Positions 1 through 9,162 of a stretch of DNA of 64,000 bases are shown piece by piece. Made by a program: the position numbers and the translations under genes. The notes under the pieces were generated by a model. That model did no database searches, was not told where the DNA came from, and saw only the letters and a program-made list of their open reading frames with translations. How positions within the stretch are numbered: the first letter of the stretch is position 1; every line of letters starts with the position of its first letter. Where the stretch lies: the NCBI GenBank assembly GCA_028288485.1, contig JAQBNO010000127.1, positions 1-64,000 on the forward strand. Reading direction: 5' to 3'. This DNA comes from Segetibacter sp. GTDB lineage: Bacteria; Bacteroidota; Bacteroidia; Chitinophagales; Chitinophagaceae.

Positions 1-151
1 CAGCTGGATCAGGCACCATGTCGTCTCTATCGTTGAGAAGTTGATGGCCAAATGAAAATGCATCGGTAACGACCTAGGATAGTTGAAATATTTTGCCTGC
101 ACGAAATCCAGAAAAGCAACTACTGCAAAAAGCACTGCAAGTAGATAAACA

Positions 152-179
152 AAGGCGTCACACATCAGTGTAACGCCTT
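152..179 (-). terminator. Intrinsic terminator of the tRNA gene
   Basis: On the minus strand a 12-bp stem (one T-G wobble) with a 4-nt loop is followed by a short T-rich run. It lies 14 nt past the 3' end of the tRNA gene, where its terminator is expected. Confidence 0.75.
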
Positions 180-192
180 GCAAACCATGGAG

Positions 193-266
193 TGGGCCCA
201 CCTGGGCTTGAACCAGGGACCCCCTGATTATGAGTCAGGTGCTCTAACCAGCTGAGCTATAGGCCC
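193..266 (-). tRNA. tRNA with CAT anticodon (Met elongator or Ile2)
   Basis: A 74-nt cloverleaf reads on the minus strand. The acceptor stem begins GGGCCTA and pairs with TGGGCCC, the discriminator base is A, the D arm contains AGCTCAGCTGGTTAGAGC, the anticodon stem CCTGA/TCAGG encloses loop CTCATAA, and the T arm contains GGTTCAA. The anticodon is CAT. A CAT anticodon can belong to elongator tRNA-Met or to tRNA-Ile2, whose C34 is converted to lysidine by TilS. The acceptor stem resembles tRNA-Ile(GAT) of this phylum, so Ile2 is possible, but the sequence alone does not decide. CCA is not encoded. Confidence 0.93.
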
Positions 267-331
267 TGCTTCGGTGAAGCGGGTGCAAATATATAAACTT
301 TCGCATTTCACGCTTCATTATTTTTGCAATT

Positions 332-946
332 ATGCAAAAAATCAAAAACATCATTTTCGACCTGGGGGGAATCTTTATTGAAATTCACTTTGCAAAAACT
401 GAAGAAGCTTTTACTTCCCTCGGAGTGAACAACTGGAGCCGGTTCTATACCCAAAGTACCGCGTCGACACTTTTTGAAAACCTTGAAACAGGCAAGTTTA
501 CACCGGAAGAATTTTATGAAGGTTTTAGAAAAGAAACGGGCCTAAATTTAACCAATGAACAAATAAAGGATTCATGGAATGCAATGCTGGGGGCTTTCCC
601 GGTCGAAAGACTGAAGTGGCTCGAAGAAATCGGCAAACGGTATAACATTTACCTGTATTCAAACACCAATGCAATCCACTACGACGCTTTTCAGAAGATC
701 TTTAGGGAATGTACAGGAAAGCAAAGCTTTGATGACTACTTTATAAAGGCGCACTATTCGCATGAATTGGGTTTAAGAAAGCCGTACCCGCAATCCTATA
801 CGAAACTCCTGGAAATTGAAAACCTTAAAGCTGAAGAAACACTATTTATTGATGATACAGCCAAAAACATAGAAGGAGCCAATCAGGCAGGATTGCAAAC
901 CGTACTTTTATTACCCCCAAAAACCGTTTTTGACCTGGCTCTTTAA
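332..946 (+). CDS. HAD-superfamily hydrolase (YihX-like phosphatase)
   Basis: This 204-aa cytosolic protein has the four HAD motifs. Motif I is FDLGGI with nucleophile Asp10. Motif II is YLYSNTN with Ser110. Motif III is Lys150 in GLRKPYP. Motif IV is FIDDTAKNIEGA with Asp174/Asp175. The second Asp of the usual DxDxT signature is replaced by Gly, as in YihX-type sugar-phosphate phosphatases (DLGNV), which are active enzymes. The helical cap between motifs I and II fits subfamily IA. The likely reaction is hydrolysis of a small phosphomonoester, possibly a sugar phosphate. The substrate cannot be read from sequence. It stands alone, divergent from the tRNA. Confidence 0.85.
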   Translation: MQKIKNIIFDLGGIFIEIHFAKTEEAFTSLGVNNWSRFYTQSTASTLFENLETGKFTPEEFYEGFRKETGLNLTNEQIKDSWNAMLGAFPVERLKWLEEIGKRYNIYLYSNTNAIHYDAFQKIFRECTGKQSFDDYFIKAHYSHELGLRKPYPQSYTKLLEIENLKAEETLFIDDTAKNIEGANQAGLQTVLLLPPKTVFDLAL

Positions 947-965
947 TTTTTCCGTTTCGCAGCTA

Positions 966-1011
966 CTTCTTTGCGTTCCGGCTTGTTTTAAAAGAGTTAA
1001 ACGCAAAGAAG
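966..1011. repeat. Perfect 12-bp inverted repeat downstream of the HAD gene
   Basis: Arms CTTCTTTGCGTT (966-977) and AACGCAAAGAAG (1000-1011) are perfectly complementary with a 22-nt spacer, starting 20 nt after the HAD stop codon. No T-tract follows, so a Rho-independent terminator is not clearly indicated. It could instead stabilise the mRNA 3' end. Confidence 0.6.
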
Positions 1012-1252
1012 GCGGACGACCGCAAAGAGCCGTTCGAAAAAAGATGGAAAAAATTTGCTGATGAATGGATTGCAGAAGAAACCTTACGGGGCGGCGGCGA
1101 AACCATGCAAAATGAACTTTTAGTGCGATCATTTATAGCACAAGCGGCTTATGCAATAACTGTTGTCGGAAGCGAATATTATAACACCAATCCATAAAAA
1201 CAGTCACCAACTTTACTCTTTTGTTGCCACTGCCAATGCAGCGGGGTGGATT

Positions 1253-1316
1253 GCACCCTTCGGCTTCGCTCAGGGTACCCTTCGGTAAGTTCACGGCACC
1301 CTTCGGCTTCGCTGAG
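1253..1316. repeat. Direct repeat of a CCCTTCGGCTTCGCTSAG word
   Basis: Two copies (1253-1273 and 1296-1316) differ only at C/G near the end and are separated by a related word containing GGTAAGTTCACGG. A diverged relative lies at 8901-8940 (CCTCGACAAGCTCACGG, CAGGCTCAGGG). This is a second dispersed intergenic repeat type, distinct from the CGTTGYGTC family. Confidence 0.6.
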
Positions 1317-1484
1317 TTCTATCAAAGAATTAAAAGTTGAACTGAGCGTAGCAACGATGATTCTTATAGTACAAAAAGCCGGTATCTAAAAAACATTAAA
1401 AATCAAGACCTCAAAAACGAGTTCATTAGCAGGATGATGCTATGGAAACCCTGGCCGGTAATTAAAAGAAACCTATCGAGGGGT

Positions 1485-1742
1485 TTACTTCACCTCCTCA
1501 AAATCGATATAATCACCTTTTGCAGATGAAGCAGAAGTAGTCGTACTTTGGTTAACAGCGCCATTCCCCGAACTGCTGGTAGTTTGATTAGTATTTTCAA
1601 ACTCTCCCATATTCTGCCGCATATTTTTCATTTTTGCCCGCATAGTACGGGTGGCTAACAAAACAGGTATGACAAATCCAAAAATGAACCTATATAAAAA
1701 GTAACACGCTATTATGCAGAAGAATATTCGTAACAATATCAT
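1485..1742 (-). CDS. Small membrane protein, DUF4834-like
   Basis: This 85-aa protein has one N-terminal transmembrane helix (residues 2-28, LLRIFFCIIACYFLYRF), then a basic stretch (RTMRAKMKNMRQNM), a low-complexity Ser/Thr/Asn segment, and the C-terminal tail GDYIDFEEVK. A single N-terminal helix plus an acidic YIDYEE-type tail is the hallmark of DUF4834, a small uncharacterised Bacteroidota family. No function is known. It is transcribed divergently from rimP across about 200 nt, so the two promoters share that gap. The start gives a helix beginning immediately after Met, as usual for the family. Confidence 0.7.
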   Translation of the reverse strand: MILLRIFFCIIACYFLYRFIFGFVIPVLLATRTMRAKMKNMRQNMGEFENTNQTTSSSGNGAVNQSTTTSASSAKGDYIDFEEVK

Positions 1743-1857
1743 TTGGCGAAGTTACTACCCATGTATATTAACGTAAATAAAAAGCGTTGTCTTTTTGGTT
1801 TTTTGCAAAAGGTTAACGCAAATGTTTATATTTAAGGCCACTCTGCGTCAGTAGAAA

Positions 1858-1890
1858 TTTGGATGATATATATTCTTATCCGTACATTTG
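1858..1890 (+). promoter_or_regulatory. Bacteroidota-type promoter for rimP-nusA
   Basis: TTTG at 1858-1861 and TACATTTG at 1883-1890 match the primary-sigma consensus TTTG / TAnnTTTG of this phylum, with a 21-nt spacer. Transcription would start near 1897, placing the hairpin at 1912-1936 in the untranslated leader. Confidence 0.6.
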
Positions 1891-1911
1891 CAACGGAAAA
1901 ATGAAACAACT

Positions 1912-1936
1912 GAAGGGAACGGCTACCGTTCCCTTC
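1912..1936 (+). promoter_or_regulatory. Leader hairpin upstream of rimP
   Basis: GAAGGGAACGG pairs perfectly with CCGTTCCCTTC around a 3-nt loop (CTA), and TTCTCTTATTT follows. It ends 11 nt before the rimP start codon and begins about 15 nt after the predicted transcription start. It could act as an attenuator or hide the translation start. A regulatory role is inference. Confidence 0.6.
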
Positions 1937-1947
1937 TCTTATTTAAC

Positions 1948-2421
1948 ATGGCGAACGAAACAATTATAGCAGATATTGAAGGCAAACTAAACGACCTTCT
2001 TGCAGCGGACCCGGGCGACGATTTTTTAGTTTCAATCAAAATCAAACCCACTAATAACATTAAGATTTTTATCGACAGCGATACGGGAATGTCTATTGAA
2101 AAGTGCGTGAGATATAACCGGAAGCTGTATGCAAAAATCGAAGAAAGTGCAATGTTCCCGGAAGGAAACTTTTCACTGGAAATTTCATCGCCAGGTGTCG
2201 ACGAGCCTCTGAAGCTGCACCGGCAGTATGTAAAAAACATCGGTCGAAATGTACTCGTTACTTTTAATGACGCAACCGAAAAAGAAGGAAAGCTTTTAGA
2301 GGTAACAGAAACGGATATAATAATCGAGCAAACAACAGGAAAAGGTAAAAAAGCCGAAACAAAGCAGTTTGTTATTCCTTTTGACAATATAAAAACAACC
2401 ACCGTTCAGGTTCAATTTTAG
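1948..2421 (+). CDS. rimP: Ribosome maturation factor RimP
   Basis: RimP helps late maturation of the 30S ribosomal subunit in the cytoplasm. The 157-aa product (MANETIIADIEG start) shows the family core: IKPTNNIKIFIDSDTGMSIEKC in the N-terminal alpha/beta domain, the signature FSLEISSPGVDEPLKLHRQY, and an SH3-like C-terminal domain ending in FDNIKTT. A longer frame begins at 1888, but its first 20 codons would translate through the leader hairpin, so the ATG at 1948 is chosen. nusA follows after 44 nt, the conserved rimP-nusA-infB order. Confidence 0.95.
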   Translation: MANETIIADIEGKLNDLLAADPGDDFLVSIKIKPTNNIKIFIDSDTGMSIEKCVRYNRKLYAKIEESAMFPEGNFSLEISSPGVDEPLKLHRQYVKNIGRNVLVTFNDATEKEGKLLEVTETDIIIEQTTGKGKKAETKQFVIPFDNIKTTTVQVQF

Positions 2422-2465
2422 AAAATCAGCCGGCACATAGGAACCGGAGTTTTTAATTTTATTTT

Positions 2466-3713
2466 ATGGCAAGTATTAATTTAATTGAAGCATTCCAGGA
2501 ATTTAAGGATGCGGAAAACATTGACCGTCCTACTCTCATGAAAGTGGTAGAAGACGTGTTTAAAACCCTGCTGCGTAAGAAATTTACGAGCGACGATAAT
2601 TTCGACGTAATCGTAAACGCTGAAAAAGGTGACCTTGAAATTATTCGTCGCCGGATGATTGTAGAAGATGGAGAGGTAATGGATCCCCTTGCCGAGATCG
2701 CTTACAGTGATGCCACTAAAATTGAACCCGACTTTGAAGTTGGTGAAGAATTGTACGAAGAAGTAAACATTTACGATTTTGGTCGTCGCGCTATTTTAGC
2801 TGCAAAGCAAACTTTGGCGAGCCGCATCAGCGATCTCAAAAAGAACGTGCTTGTAAAAAAATACAGCGAAAGAATAGGCGAAATCATTAGCGCGGAAGTT
2901 TACCAGGTTTGGAAAAAAGAAGTGTTGTTGCTCGATGAAGATGGAAGCGAACTTATCCTTCCAAAGTCTGAACAGATCCCAAGCGACTTTTTTAAGAAAG
3001 GCGAATCTATCAGGGCCGTGGTTGAAAGGGTTGATTTAAAAAATAATACACCCGTAATCATATTAAGTCGTACCAGTCCGAAATTCCTTTCTAAATTGCT
3101 TGAAATTGAAGTTCCGGAAATCTTTGATGGCTTGATTGTTGTTCGGAAAATCGTGAGAGATCCGGGTGAAAGAGCTAAAGTAGCTGTCGAAAGTTTCGAC
3201 GACCGTATCGACCCTGTTGGAGCCTGTGTAGGTATGAAAGGTAGTCGAATTCACGGTATCGTCCGCGAACTTAAGAACGAAAACATCGACGTAATCAACT
3301 GGACGAATAACATAAACCTGCTGATTCAACGTTCACTTACCCCTGCCAAGATAACCAGTATGGATATCGACCAGGAAACGAAGCACGCCAGTGTTTACCT
3401 TAAACCCGACCAGGTTTCATTAGCAATTGGCCGTCGCGGTGTTAACATTAAACTTGCCTGCGAACTTACTGGTTTCGAGATCGACGTTTACCGCGATAAC
3501 GAAGGTGAAGTTGAAGAATTTGACATTGATCTTGAAGAATTCAGCGATGAAATCGAACCATGGGTTATTGACGAATTGAAGCGTATCGGTTGCGATACTG
3601 CCCGCAGTGTGCTCGACTTAACAGCAGAAGAATTAGAACGCCGTACCGACCTTGAAAAAGAGACGATCGTTGAATTCTTAAGCGTCCTTAAAAATGAGTT
3701 CGAAAAAGAATAA
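2466..3713 (+). CDS. nusA: Transcription termination/antitermination factor NusA
   Basis: NusA binds RNA polymerase and nascent RNA and controls pausing, termination and antitermination. The 415-aa protein starts MASINLIEAFQEF. Residues 1-130 form the polymerase-binding N-terminal domain, about 135-200 an S1 domain, and about 205-345 tandem KH domains with the landmarks DPVGACVGMKGSRI and LAIGRRGVNIKLA. An acidic C-terminal stretch (EEFDIDLEEF) leads into a short helical end (residues 365-415), with no duplicated acidic repeats as in E. coli. It is probably cotranscribed with rimP. The 388-nt gap to infB is unusually wide for this cluster. Confidence 0.97.
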   Translation: MASINLIEAFQEFKDAENIDRPTLMKVVEDVFKTLLRKKFTSDDNFDVIVNAEKGDLEIIRRRMIVEDGEVMDPLAEIAYSDATKIEPDFEVGEELYEEVNIYDFGRRAILAAKQTLASRISDLKKNVLVKKYSERIGEIISAEVYQVWKKEVLLLDEDGSELILPKSEQIPSDFFKKGESIRAVVERVDLKNNTPVIILSRTSPKFLSKLLEIEVPEIFDGLIVVRKIVRDPGERAKVAVESFDDRIDPVGACVGMKGSRIHGIVRELKNENIDVINWTNNINLLIQRSLTPAKITSMDIDQETKHASVYLKPDQVSLAIGRRGVNIKLACELTGFEIDVYRDNEGEVEEFDIDLEEFSDEIEPWVIDELKRIGCDTARSVLDLTAEELERRTDLEKETIVEFLSVLKNEFEKE

Positions 3714-4101
3714 GACCAGTAAAAAAAGAATTTGATAGCAGGCAATGGCAGCGCGGGGAAACAGTGGTTGCGACGCTCCGTTCAACGTTCGTTCTTTTAG
3801 CATCCGGGGAGCGAATCGGGTAAACGAGGGGAAAAAGAGACGAGGATACGAATAACAAAAATAATTTTTATTTCAGCAGCTTTGGAATTAAATGTAATGT
3901 ACAAAGGTTACATTTACCCATTTGCTGCATTAAGAAATAGCATTAAATAAATGAAGTTCCGCGGGGGCGGTAGCAGAATATAAACGTTGAATCCATAACA
4001 AAAAAGGCCCTAAAAAAACAATGGCTTTTGGATAAAACTTAGGCTTACTTTTGGGCCGCGTTTTTAGAGAATGCGGTCAATCGACCAAATAAAAATATTG
4101 A
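3714..4101. other. nusA-infB gap with REP-like repeat and possible infB promoter
   Basis: This 388-nt gap contains no gene. A REP-like word lies at 3767-3787. Near the infB end a TACTTTTG (4046-4053) is preceded by TTTG (4027-4030), but the 15-nt spacer is shorter than usual, so an independent infB promoter is only possible. A GGCCC...GGGCC complementarity brackets this region. Confidence 0.5.
3767..3787. repeat. REP-like repeat, GCGACGC variant
   Basis: The core GTTGCGACGCTCCGTT followed by CAACG is shared almost exactly with 55855-55876. It is a variant of the dispersed family with core CGTTGYGTCRC. Confidence 0.7.
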
Positions 4102-7100
4102 ATGTTAGAAACGAAATTACCGAGATTATTAGCCGCTGCCAAAGAGTTTAACGTTGGTCAGGACACTATTGTAGATTTTTTGGTTGGCAAAGGTTTTAAC
4201 CGCGACGACCTCAAACCTACTGCAAAGCTGAGCGATGATATGTACCGTTCATTGCAGCACCAGTTCCAGGGAGACAAAGTGGCAAAAAATAAAGCCGACC
4301 TCGTTGAGATTCCAAAAGGAGTTCAACAGGAAGGCAGAAAGAAACGTGAGGATGAAGAAATTACTTTCTATAAAAAAGAGGTAGCAAAACCGGCTGCCCC
4401 GCAACAACCTGCAGCAGAAACTCATCATGCTCCTGTTGTTGAAGCAAAAATTCCTGAGCCAGTTTCAGAACCGGCACCAGTCGTACAGGAACAACCAAAA
4501 CCGCAGCCTGTGCCACAGGCGGCACCTGTTTCAGAACAACCACAGCCTACACCGGAAGTGGAACAACCGAAGCCGGCTCCGGTCGAGGAACAATTACCGA
4601 CACCTGCTCCGGTGCAGGAACCAACGATCGCTCCAACTGAAGTAGCAGCTGCACCAGCAGCAGTTACTGCTGCCCCCCAGGCCGAAGAGAGGGCTTCGGA
4701 TGATTCGCGGTACGCACAACAACCGGTTTCTCTTAAAATAGAAGCGCCCGAAATTGAAGGTCCCAGGATCATGGGTAAAGTTGATCTTTCAGCTATAGAC
4801 TCTTCTACGAGACCCAAAAAAGGCTCAAAAAAACCAGAAGAACTGAGGAAGCCCGCGCCTGAAACAACCGCAAAAGAACAGCCAAGGAGAGAGCCGGCAA
4901 GGCCATCGCAACCAACTACACCTGTTGTAAATCAACCCCAGGTACAAACGCCGCCAAAGGTTCAACCACAACCAGAACCACCAGTTCAGGTAATGGCACC
5001 GGCAGCATCTATTGAAACTCCACCCACTGTTTTATCTAATATAAAAGCCGAAAAACTGGAAGGACCTAAGATATTAGGAAAAATTCAGTTACCGGTAGAA
5101 AGTGATACGCGTCCAAAACAACAAACTGCGCAGGAAAAGCGTAAACGTAAGCGTATACCTGTAGACCGTAAAGGTGAGCAGCCGATGAGAGACCCTAACC
5201 AGCAAAGGCCGGCACAACCGGGCCAGCCGCAGGCTCTATCGCAATCTACAGGACCAAACAATCGTTTTGGACCACGTTCTTCAGAATTACCTGGTGCACA
5301 ACAACGCCAGCAGGGAGGACAAGGCGGAGGTTTCAATCGTCCTTCCGGGGGTGCACAGGGTGGTGGATTTAATCGTCCGGGTCAGGCACCAGGGCAAGGC
5401 GGACAAAACCGACCGGCTCAGGGTGGTGCCGCAGGTGGAGCTAACCGTTTCGGCCCACGTTCTACCGACAAGCGCAGGGATGATAAAGAAATCGATCAAA
5501 AAGAAATCCAGGATAAGATCAGGGAAACGCAGGCTAAATTGTCAGGAGGATCGGGTCGTGGAAAAAGCTTAAAAGCAAAATACCGGAAAGCAAAAAGAGA
5601 TGGTGTTGCAGATCATATAGGACCAGAAGGAGAAGACAATAAATTATTGGTTACTGAATTTATCAGCGTAAGCGAACTTGCAAATTTAATGGATGTAAGC
5701 TTTGCTGAAGTTATCGGTAAGTGTATGGGGTTAGGTATCATGGTATCTATCAACCAACGTTTAGATGCAGAGGTAATTGAATTGGTAGCAGGGGAGTTTG
5801 GCTTTGATGTTGAATTCATCGACATGGAGGCGCAGGCCGAAATGGATGAGGAAGAAGAACAGGATGATGATGAGCAACTGCAGCCGAGAGCGCCGATTGT
5901 AACCATTATGGGTCACGTCGACCATGGTAAAACATCACTCCTCGATTATATCCGTAGTGCAAATGTTGTTGCTGGTGAGGCCGGCGGTATTACGCAGCAC
6001 ATAGGAGCTTACGAGGTAAAAACAACTTCAGGTAAAAAGATCACTTTCTTAGATACTCCAGGTCACGAGGCATTTACAGCCATGCGTGCCAGGGGAGCTA
6101 AAGTAACAGATATTTCGGTAATTGTAGTTGCTGCAGACGATGCAGTAATGCCGCAGACAAGGGAGGCTATTAGTCACTCCCAGGCTGCAAGCGTTCCAAT
6201 GATCTTTGCTATCAATAAAATAGATAAAGACGGCGCTAACCCCCAAAAGATCTATGAGCAGTTATCCGGTATGAATATACTTGTAGAAGAATGGGGTGGT
6301 AAATTCCAAAGCCAGGAAATAAGCGCGAAGAAGGGTATGAATGTAGACCTGTTGCTCGAAAAAATTGGTTTTGAGGCAGAATTACTCGACCTGAAAGCAA
6401 ATCCTGATCGTGAAGCAAGCGGTACCATCGTAGAAGCGACGCTTGATAAAGGACGAGGGTACGTGGCAACATTGTTGGTTCAAAACGGCACACTACGACA
6501 GGGAGATATTATGGTGAGCGGACAATACTTTGGTAAGATCAAAGCAATGTTCAATGAAAGAAACCAAAGACTTACAGAAGCACCGCCATCCACACCGGTA
6601 CTTGTGCTCGGTTTGAATGGTGCTCCGCAAGCTGGTGAGAAGTTTCGTGTTTACCAGGATGAAGCTGAAGCAAAAGATATAGCAACGAAACGTTCTCAAA
6701 TATTACGTGAACAAGGTTTACGTGCAAGGAAACACATTACGCTCGATGAAATTGGTCGCCGTTTGGCATTAGGTAACTTTAAAGAACTTAACCTGATCAT
6801 CAAAGGTGACGTGGATGGATCAGTAGAAGCATTGAGCGACTCATTGCAAAAACTTTCAACAGAAGAGATTGCTGTACGGGTAGTGCATAAAGGTGTCGGA
6901 CAAATTTCGGAAAGCGATGTCAATTTAGCTACTGCATCTGATGCTATCCTGATAGGCTTTAACGTTCGTCCTTCAAGCCAGGCTGCAAGAGTAGCTGAAA
7001 ATGAAGGCCTTGAGATTAAGCTTTACTCTATCATCTACCAGGCGATCGATGAATTGAAGAGTGCGATGGAAGGTATGTTGGAACCGAAGTTCCAGGAGAA

Positions 7101-7407
7101 AATTACTGCTAACGTTGAAGTTAAAGAAGTGTACAAGTTTGATAAAGCAACAGTTGCAGGATGTTTGGTTCTGGATGGTAAGATCTTCAGGAATTCGAAA
7201 GTGAGGATTATTCGTGATGGTATAGTTGAGTTCCCTAAAGGAGAAGGAGCAAGTGCAGAACTTGGTTCACTTAAACGCTTTAAAGACGACGTGAAAGAAG
7301 TTGCGAATAATATGGAATGTGGTATTACAATTAAAAATTATAACGACCTGCGTGCGGGAGATATTATTGAGGCATTTGAAGTAGAAGAAGTTAAAAGAAC
7401 ATTATAA
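4102..7407 (+). CDS. infB: Translation initiation factor IF-2
   Basis: IF-2 is the GTPase that places initiator tRNA on the 30S subunit. The 1101-aa protein has a short N-terminal IF2_N helix domain (residues 1-50), a very long low-complexity region rich in Pro, Gln, Glu and Gly (about 90-480), a second IF2_N-like segment ([19 protein letters not shown]), then the G domain with G1 GHVDHGKT at 604-611, G2/G3 DTPGHEAF and G4 NKID, followed by domains II-IV ([44 protein letters not shown]). The disordered N-terminal half is typical of Bacteroidota IF-2. It ends at a clear terminator. Confidence 0.98.
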   Translation: MLETKLPRLLAAAKEFNVGQDTIVDFLVGKGFNRDDLKPTAKLSDDMYRSLQHQFQGDKVAKNKADLVEIPKGVQQEGRKKREDEEITFYKKEVAKPAAPQQPAAETHHAPVVEAKIPEPVSEPAPVVQEQPKPQPVPQAAPVSEQPQPTPEVEQPKPAPVEEQLPTPAPVQEPTIAPTEVAAAPAAVTAAPQAEERASDDSRYAQQPVSLKIEAPEIEGPRIMGKVDLSAIDSSTRPKKGSKKPEELRKPAPETTAKEQPRREPARPSQPTTPVVNQPQVQTPPKVQPQPEPPVQVMAPAASIETPPTVLSNIKAEKLEGPKILGKIQLPVESDTRPKQQTAQEKRKRKRIPVDRKGEQPMRDPNQQRPAQPGQPQALSQSTGPNNRFGPRSSELPGAQQRQQGGQGGGFNRPSGGAQGGGFNRPGQAPGQGGQNRPAQGGAAGGANRFGPRSTDKRRDDKEIDQKEIQDKIRETQAKLSGGSGRGKSLKAKYRKAKRDGVADHIGPEGEDNKLLVTEFISVSELANLMDVSFAEVIGKCMGLGIMVSINQRLDAEVIELVAGEFGFDVEFIDMEAQAEMDEEEEQDDDEQLQPRAPIVTIMGHVDHGKTSLLDYIRSANVVAGEAGGITQHIGAYEVKTTSGKKITFLDTPGHEAFTAMRARGAKVTDISVIVVAADDAVMPQTREAISHSQAASVPMIFAINKIDKDGANPQKIYEQLSGMNILVEEWGGKFQSQEISAKKGMNVDLLLEKIGFEAELLDLKANPDREASGTIVEATLDKGRGYVATLLVQNGTLRQGDIMVSGQYFGKIKAMFNERNQRLTEAPPSTPVLVLGLNGAPQAGEKFRVYQDEAEAKDIATKRSQILREQGLRARKHITLDEIGRRLALGNFKELNLIIKGDVDGSVEALSDSLQKLSTEEIAVRVVHKGVGQISESDVNLATASDAILIGFNVRPSSQAARVAENEGLEIKLYSIIYQAIDELKSAMEGMLEPKFQEKITANVEVKEVYKFDKATVAGCLVLDGKIFRNSKVRIIRDGIVEFPKGEGASAELGSLKRFKDDVKEVANNMECGITIKNYNDLRAGDIIEAFEVEEVKRTL

Positions 7408-7428
7408 TAACGAAGCCTTTCGTAAATT

Positions 7429-7457
7429 AAAAGCACCGCCACAAACGGTGCTTTTTT
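7429..7457 (+). terminator. Rho-independent terminator after infB
   Basis: AAAAGCACCG pairs with CGGTGCTTTT around a 7-nt loop and runs into a T-tract, 22 nt after the infB stop. Confidence 0.9.
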
Positions 7458-7637
7458 AATTTTAGGACGGTCAATATTAAAAAAAAATTAAAGAAATTAA
7501 AAAGGGTTTAAAAATGGTCGAATCAGACACCATGCACAATATTTCGAATAAAGTTTAAAATTGAATCGTTTTCTATTTAATAAATACCAGAATTGGTAGG
7601 CTTTCACTTCACACATTTAAATAGAAAATTATTTTTT

Positions 7638-8792
7638 ATGAAAAAACTTTATTCATCTCTATCCAAAGTTCTGTTAACCGCTGTTTTGATTTTAGCAACA
7701 GGTGCAGCATTCTCCCAGTTAAAAGTAGGAACGAATCCTACGCAGATTAATAAATCTTCTATCCTTGAACTGGAAAGTGATAGACAAGGCTTTCTGTTAA
7801 CACGTCTTGTTGACACCCTCAATATCAACGCACTAACTCCGCCAGATGGTATGTTAATTTACCTTCAATCTGCTTCTCCTGCAGGTCGCGGCTTATACAT
7901 TCGTAAGTCCGGAATATGGCAAAGATTCCTTACCGACTCAAGCGCTCTTGACAAATGGTCTAAAAGCGGTGATTTATTAAATGGTGCAGAAAAAATGGGA
8001 TCGCTGAACGCCCAAAAATTAAGGTTAATCACTAATAATATTGAACGTTTAACCATCGATGGTTCTACAGGCGATGTAAACATTAGTAATTCAGTCGTTA
8101 TCAATAAATCGTTAGCAGTTACAGATACTACAACCACAGGAAAATTAGTGGTTAAGGACAGCGTATCTTTTAATAAGATTAACAGGTCAGCTGCGTTAAC
8201 CGAAGTGCTTGTTATAGATACAGCAGATGGTTCTGTAAGAAGAAGAGGACTAAGTCCCGACGCATTCAAAAGCCTGGTAATGGGTTCGTTCAGAACTACA
8301 ACAAATGCAAACGGGTTATCCAGGATTACCGGGGCTGTTTCAGATACGCTGGTGCTTCATCCTGCCAGTGCAACAACACCAGGTGGTGTATCTGCTATTA
8401 CCCAAACTTTTGGTGGTAAAAAAACTTTCCAGGACTCACTTACTGCAGCCCAAACTTTATTGGTAGGAGGTACAGCAACTGCTAATTCAACTTTACAGGT
8501 TCAGGGAAGTGTGTCGTTTCCTATTCGTACCGTCACAGCCAGCACTACCCTTACCAATGTAGATTATACTGTATTGGTAAATGCAGCCGGTGCTGCTGTT
8601 AACATCGCTTTACCCACACCTTCAAATTCAATAACCGGGCGTATTTACATTATCAAGAAAATTGCCGGAGGCCTTGCCAACGATGTTATTGTAAATGGTG
8701 CGATAGAAGATGGAACATCTTACCCGCTTTATAACGACTGGACAGTTGTTAAAGTGCAAACTGATGGAAACAGGTGGTATGTAATTAAGTAA
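7638..8792 (+). CDS. Secreted fibre-like surface protein (paralogue A)
   Basis: No firm family name. The 384-aa product from ATG 7638 has a signal peptide (MKKLYSSLSKVLLTAVLIL, cleavage after AFSQ), a head beginning LKVGTNPTQINKSSILELES and DRQGFLLTRL that resembles N-termini of many Bacteroidota surface proteins, then tail-fibre-like beta segments (GSTGDVNISNSVVINKSL; TPGGVSAITQTFGGKKTF) and a compact C-terminal domain (TLTNVDYTVLVNAAGAA to the end). A frame open from 7593 would add 15 residues before the signal peptide, so 7638 is preferred. The head and the QTFxGxKTF motif recur in the protein at 10861. A role in cell-surface structure or adhesion is inferred. Confidence 0.7.
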   Translation: MKKLYSSLSKVLLTAVLILATGAAFSQLKVGTNPTQINKSSILELESDRQGFLLTRLVDTLNINALTPPDGMLIYLQSASPAGRGLYIRKSGIWQRFLTDSSALDKWSKSGDLLNGAEKMGSLNAQKLRLITNNIERLTIDGSTGDVNISNSVVINKSLAVTDTTTTGKLVVKDSVSFNKINRSAALTEVLVIDTADGSVRRRGLSPDAFKSLVMGSFRTTTNANGLSRITGAVSDTLVLHPASATTPGGVSAITQTFGGKKTFQDSLTAAQTLLVGGTATANSTLQVQGSVSFPIRTVTASTTLTNVDYTVLVNAAGAAVNIALPTPSNSITGRIYIIKKIAGGLANDVIVNGAIEDGTSYPLYNDWTVVKVQTDGNRWYVIK

Positions 8793-9162
8793 TTGGAATT
8801 AATTAATCCGAAAGAACTGAAACCAATAATACCTGCAAAACCGGGAATCTTTATAAAAGGCCGAGAGAGTTGACTACTGCTATAAAGTACAAGTGTGCCA
8901 CCCCTCGACAAGCTCACGGTACCCTTGGGCAGGCTCAGGGTAAAAACTGCCTCGCTGAATGATGCGTTACTGTACAAGCGAGCGTGGCAACGGCAGTCAA
9001 ATACTGTGAATATAGCCTGGCTCAAAAAAAATCTGGACTTCCGAGTTTGGGATAAACGGTTTTCAGTTCTTTCTTTTTACTAGTGCACACAAATTTGAAA
9101 AGCGGGAAAAGGAGGATTTATGTTCAGATTTACTAACGCTGGTAATCCAAACTTAGCCTATT
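8793..9162. other. Intergenic region of degenerate repeats
   Basis: No gene is seen. Diverged REP-like words lie at 8887-8901 (GTACAAGTGTGCCAC) and 8972-8996 (GTACAAGCGAGCGTGGCAAC). Between them, 8901-8940 is a relative of the CCCTTCGGCTTCGCTCAG repeat at 1253-1316. Confidence 0.5.

Larger units (their letters stand above)
947..1484. other. Intergenic region with repeats and a startless open frame
   Basis: This is about 540 nt without a convincing gene. It holds a 12-bp inverted repeat (966-1011), a two-copy direct repeat (1253-1316) and a variant of the REP-like core near 1344-1359 (GAGCGTAGCAACGATG). A plus-strand frame stays open to a TAA at about 1195 and its last 65 residues look protein-like (FEKRWKKFADEW, then QNELLVRSFIAQA), but no start codon suits it and I recognise no family. 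It may be a decayed gene end or chance. Confidence 0.5.

Noticed and set aside
1923-2402. Minus-strand frame of 159 codons over rimP
   Set aside because: It overlaps the well-supported RimP gene completely, and the translation is Ser-rich shadow text without a family.
4425-4817. Minus-strand frame of 130 codons inside infB
   Set aside because: It is a mirror of the Pro/Gln/Ala-rich IF-2 linker. The Gly/Ser/Cys repeats are a composition artefact.
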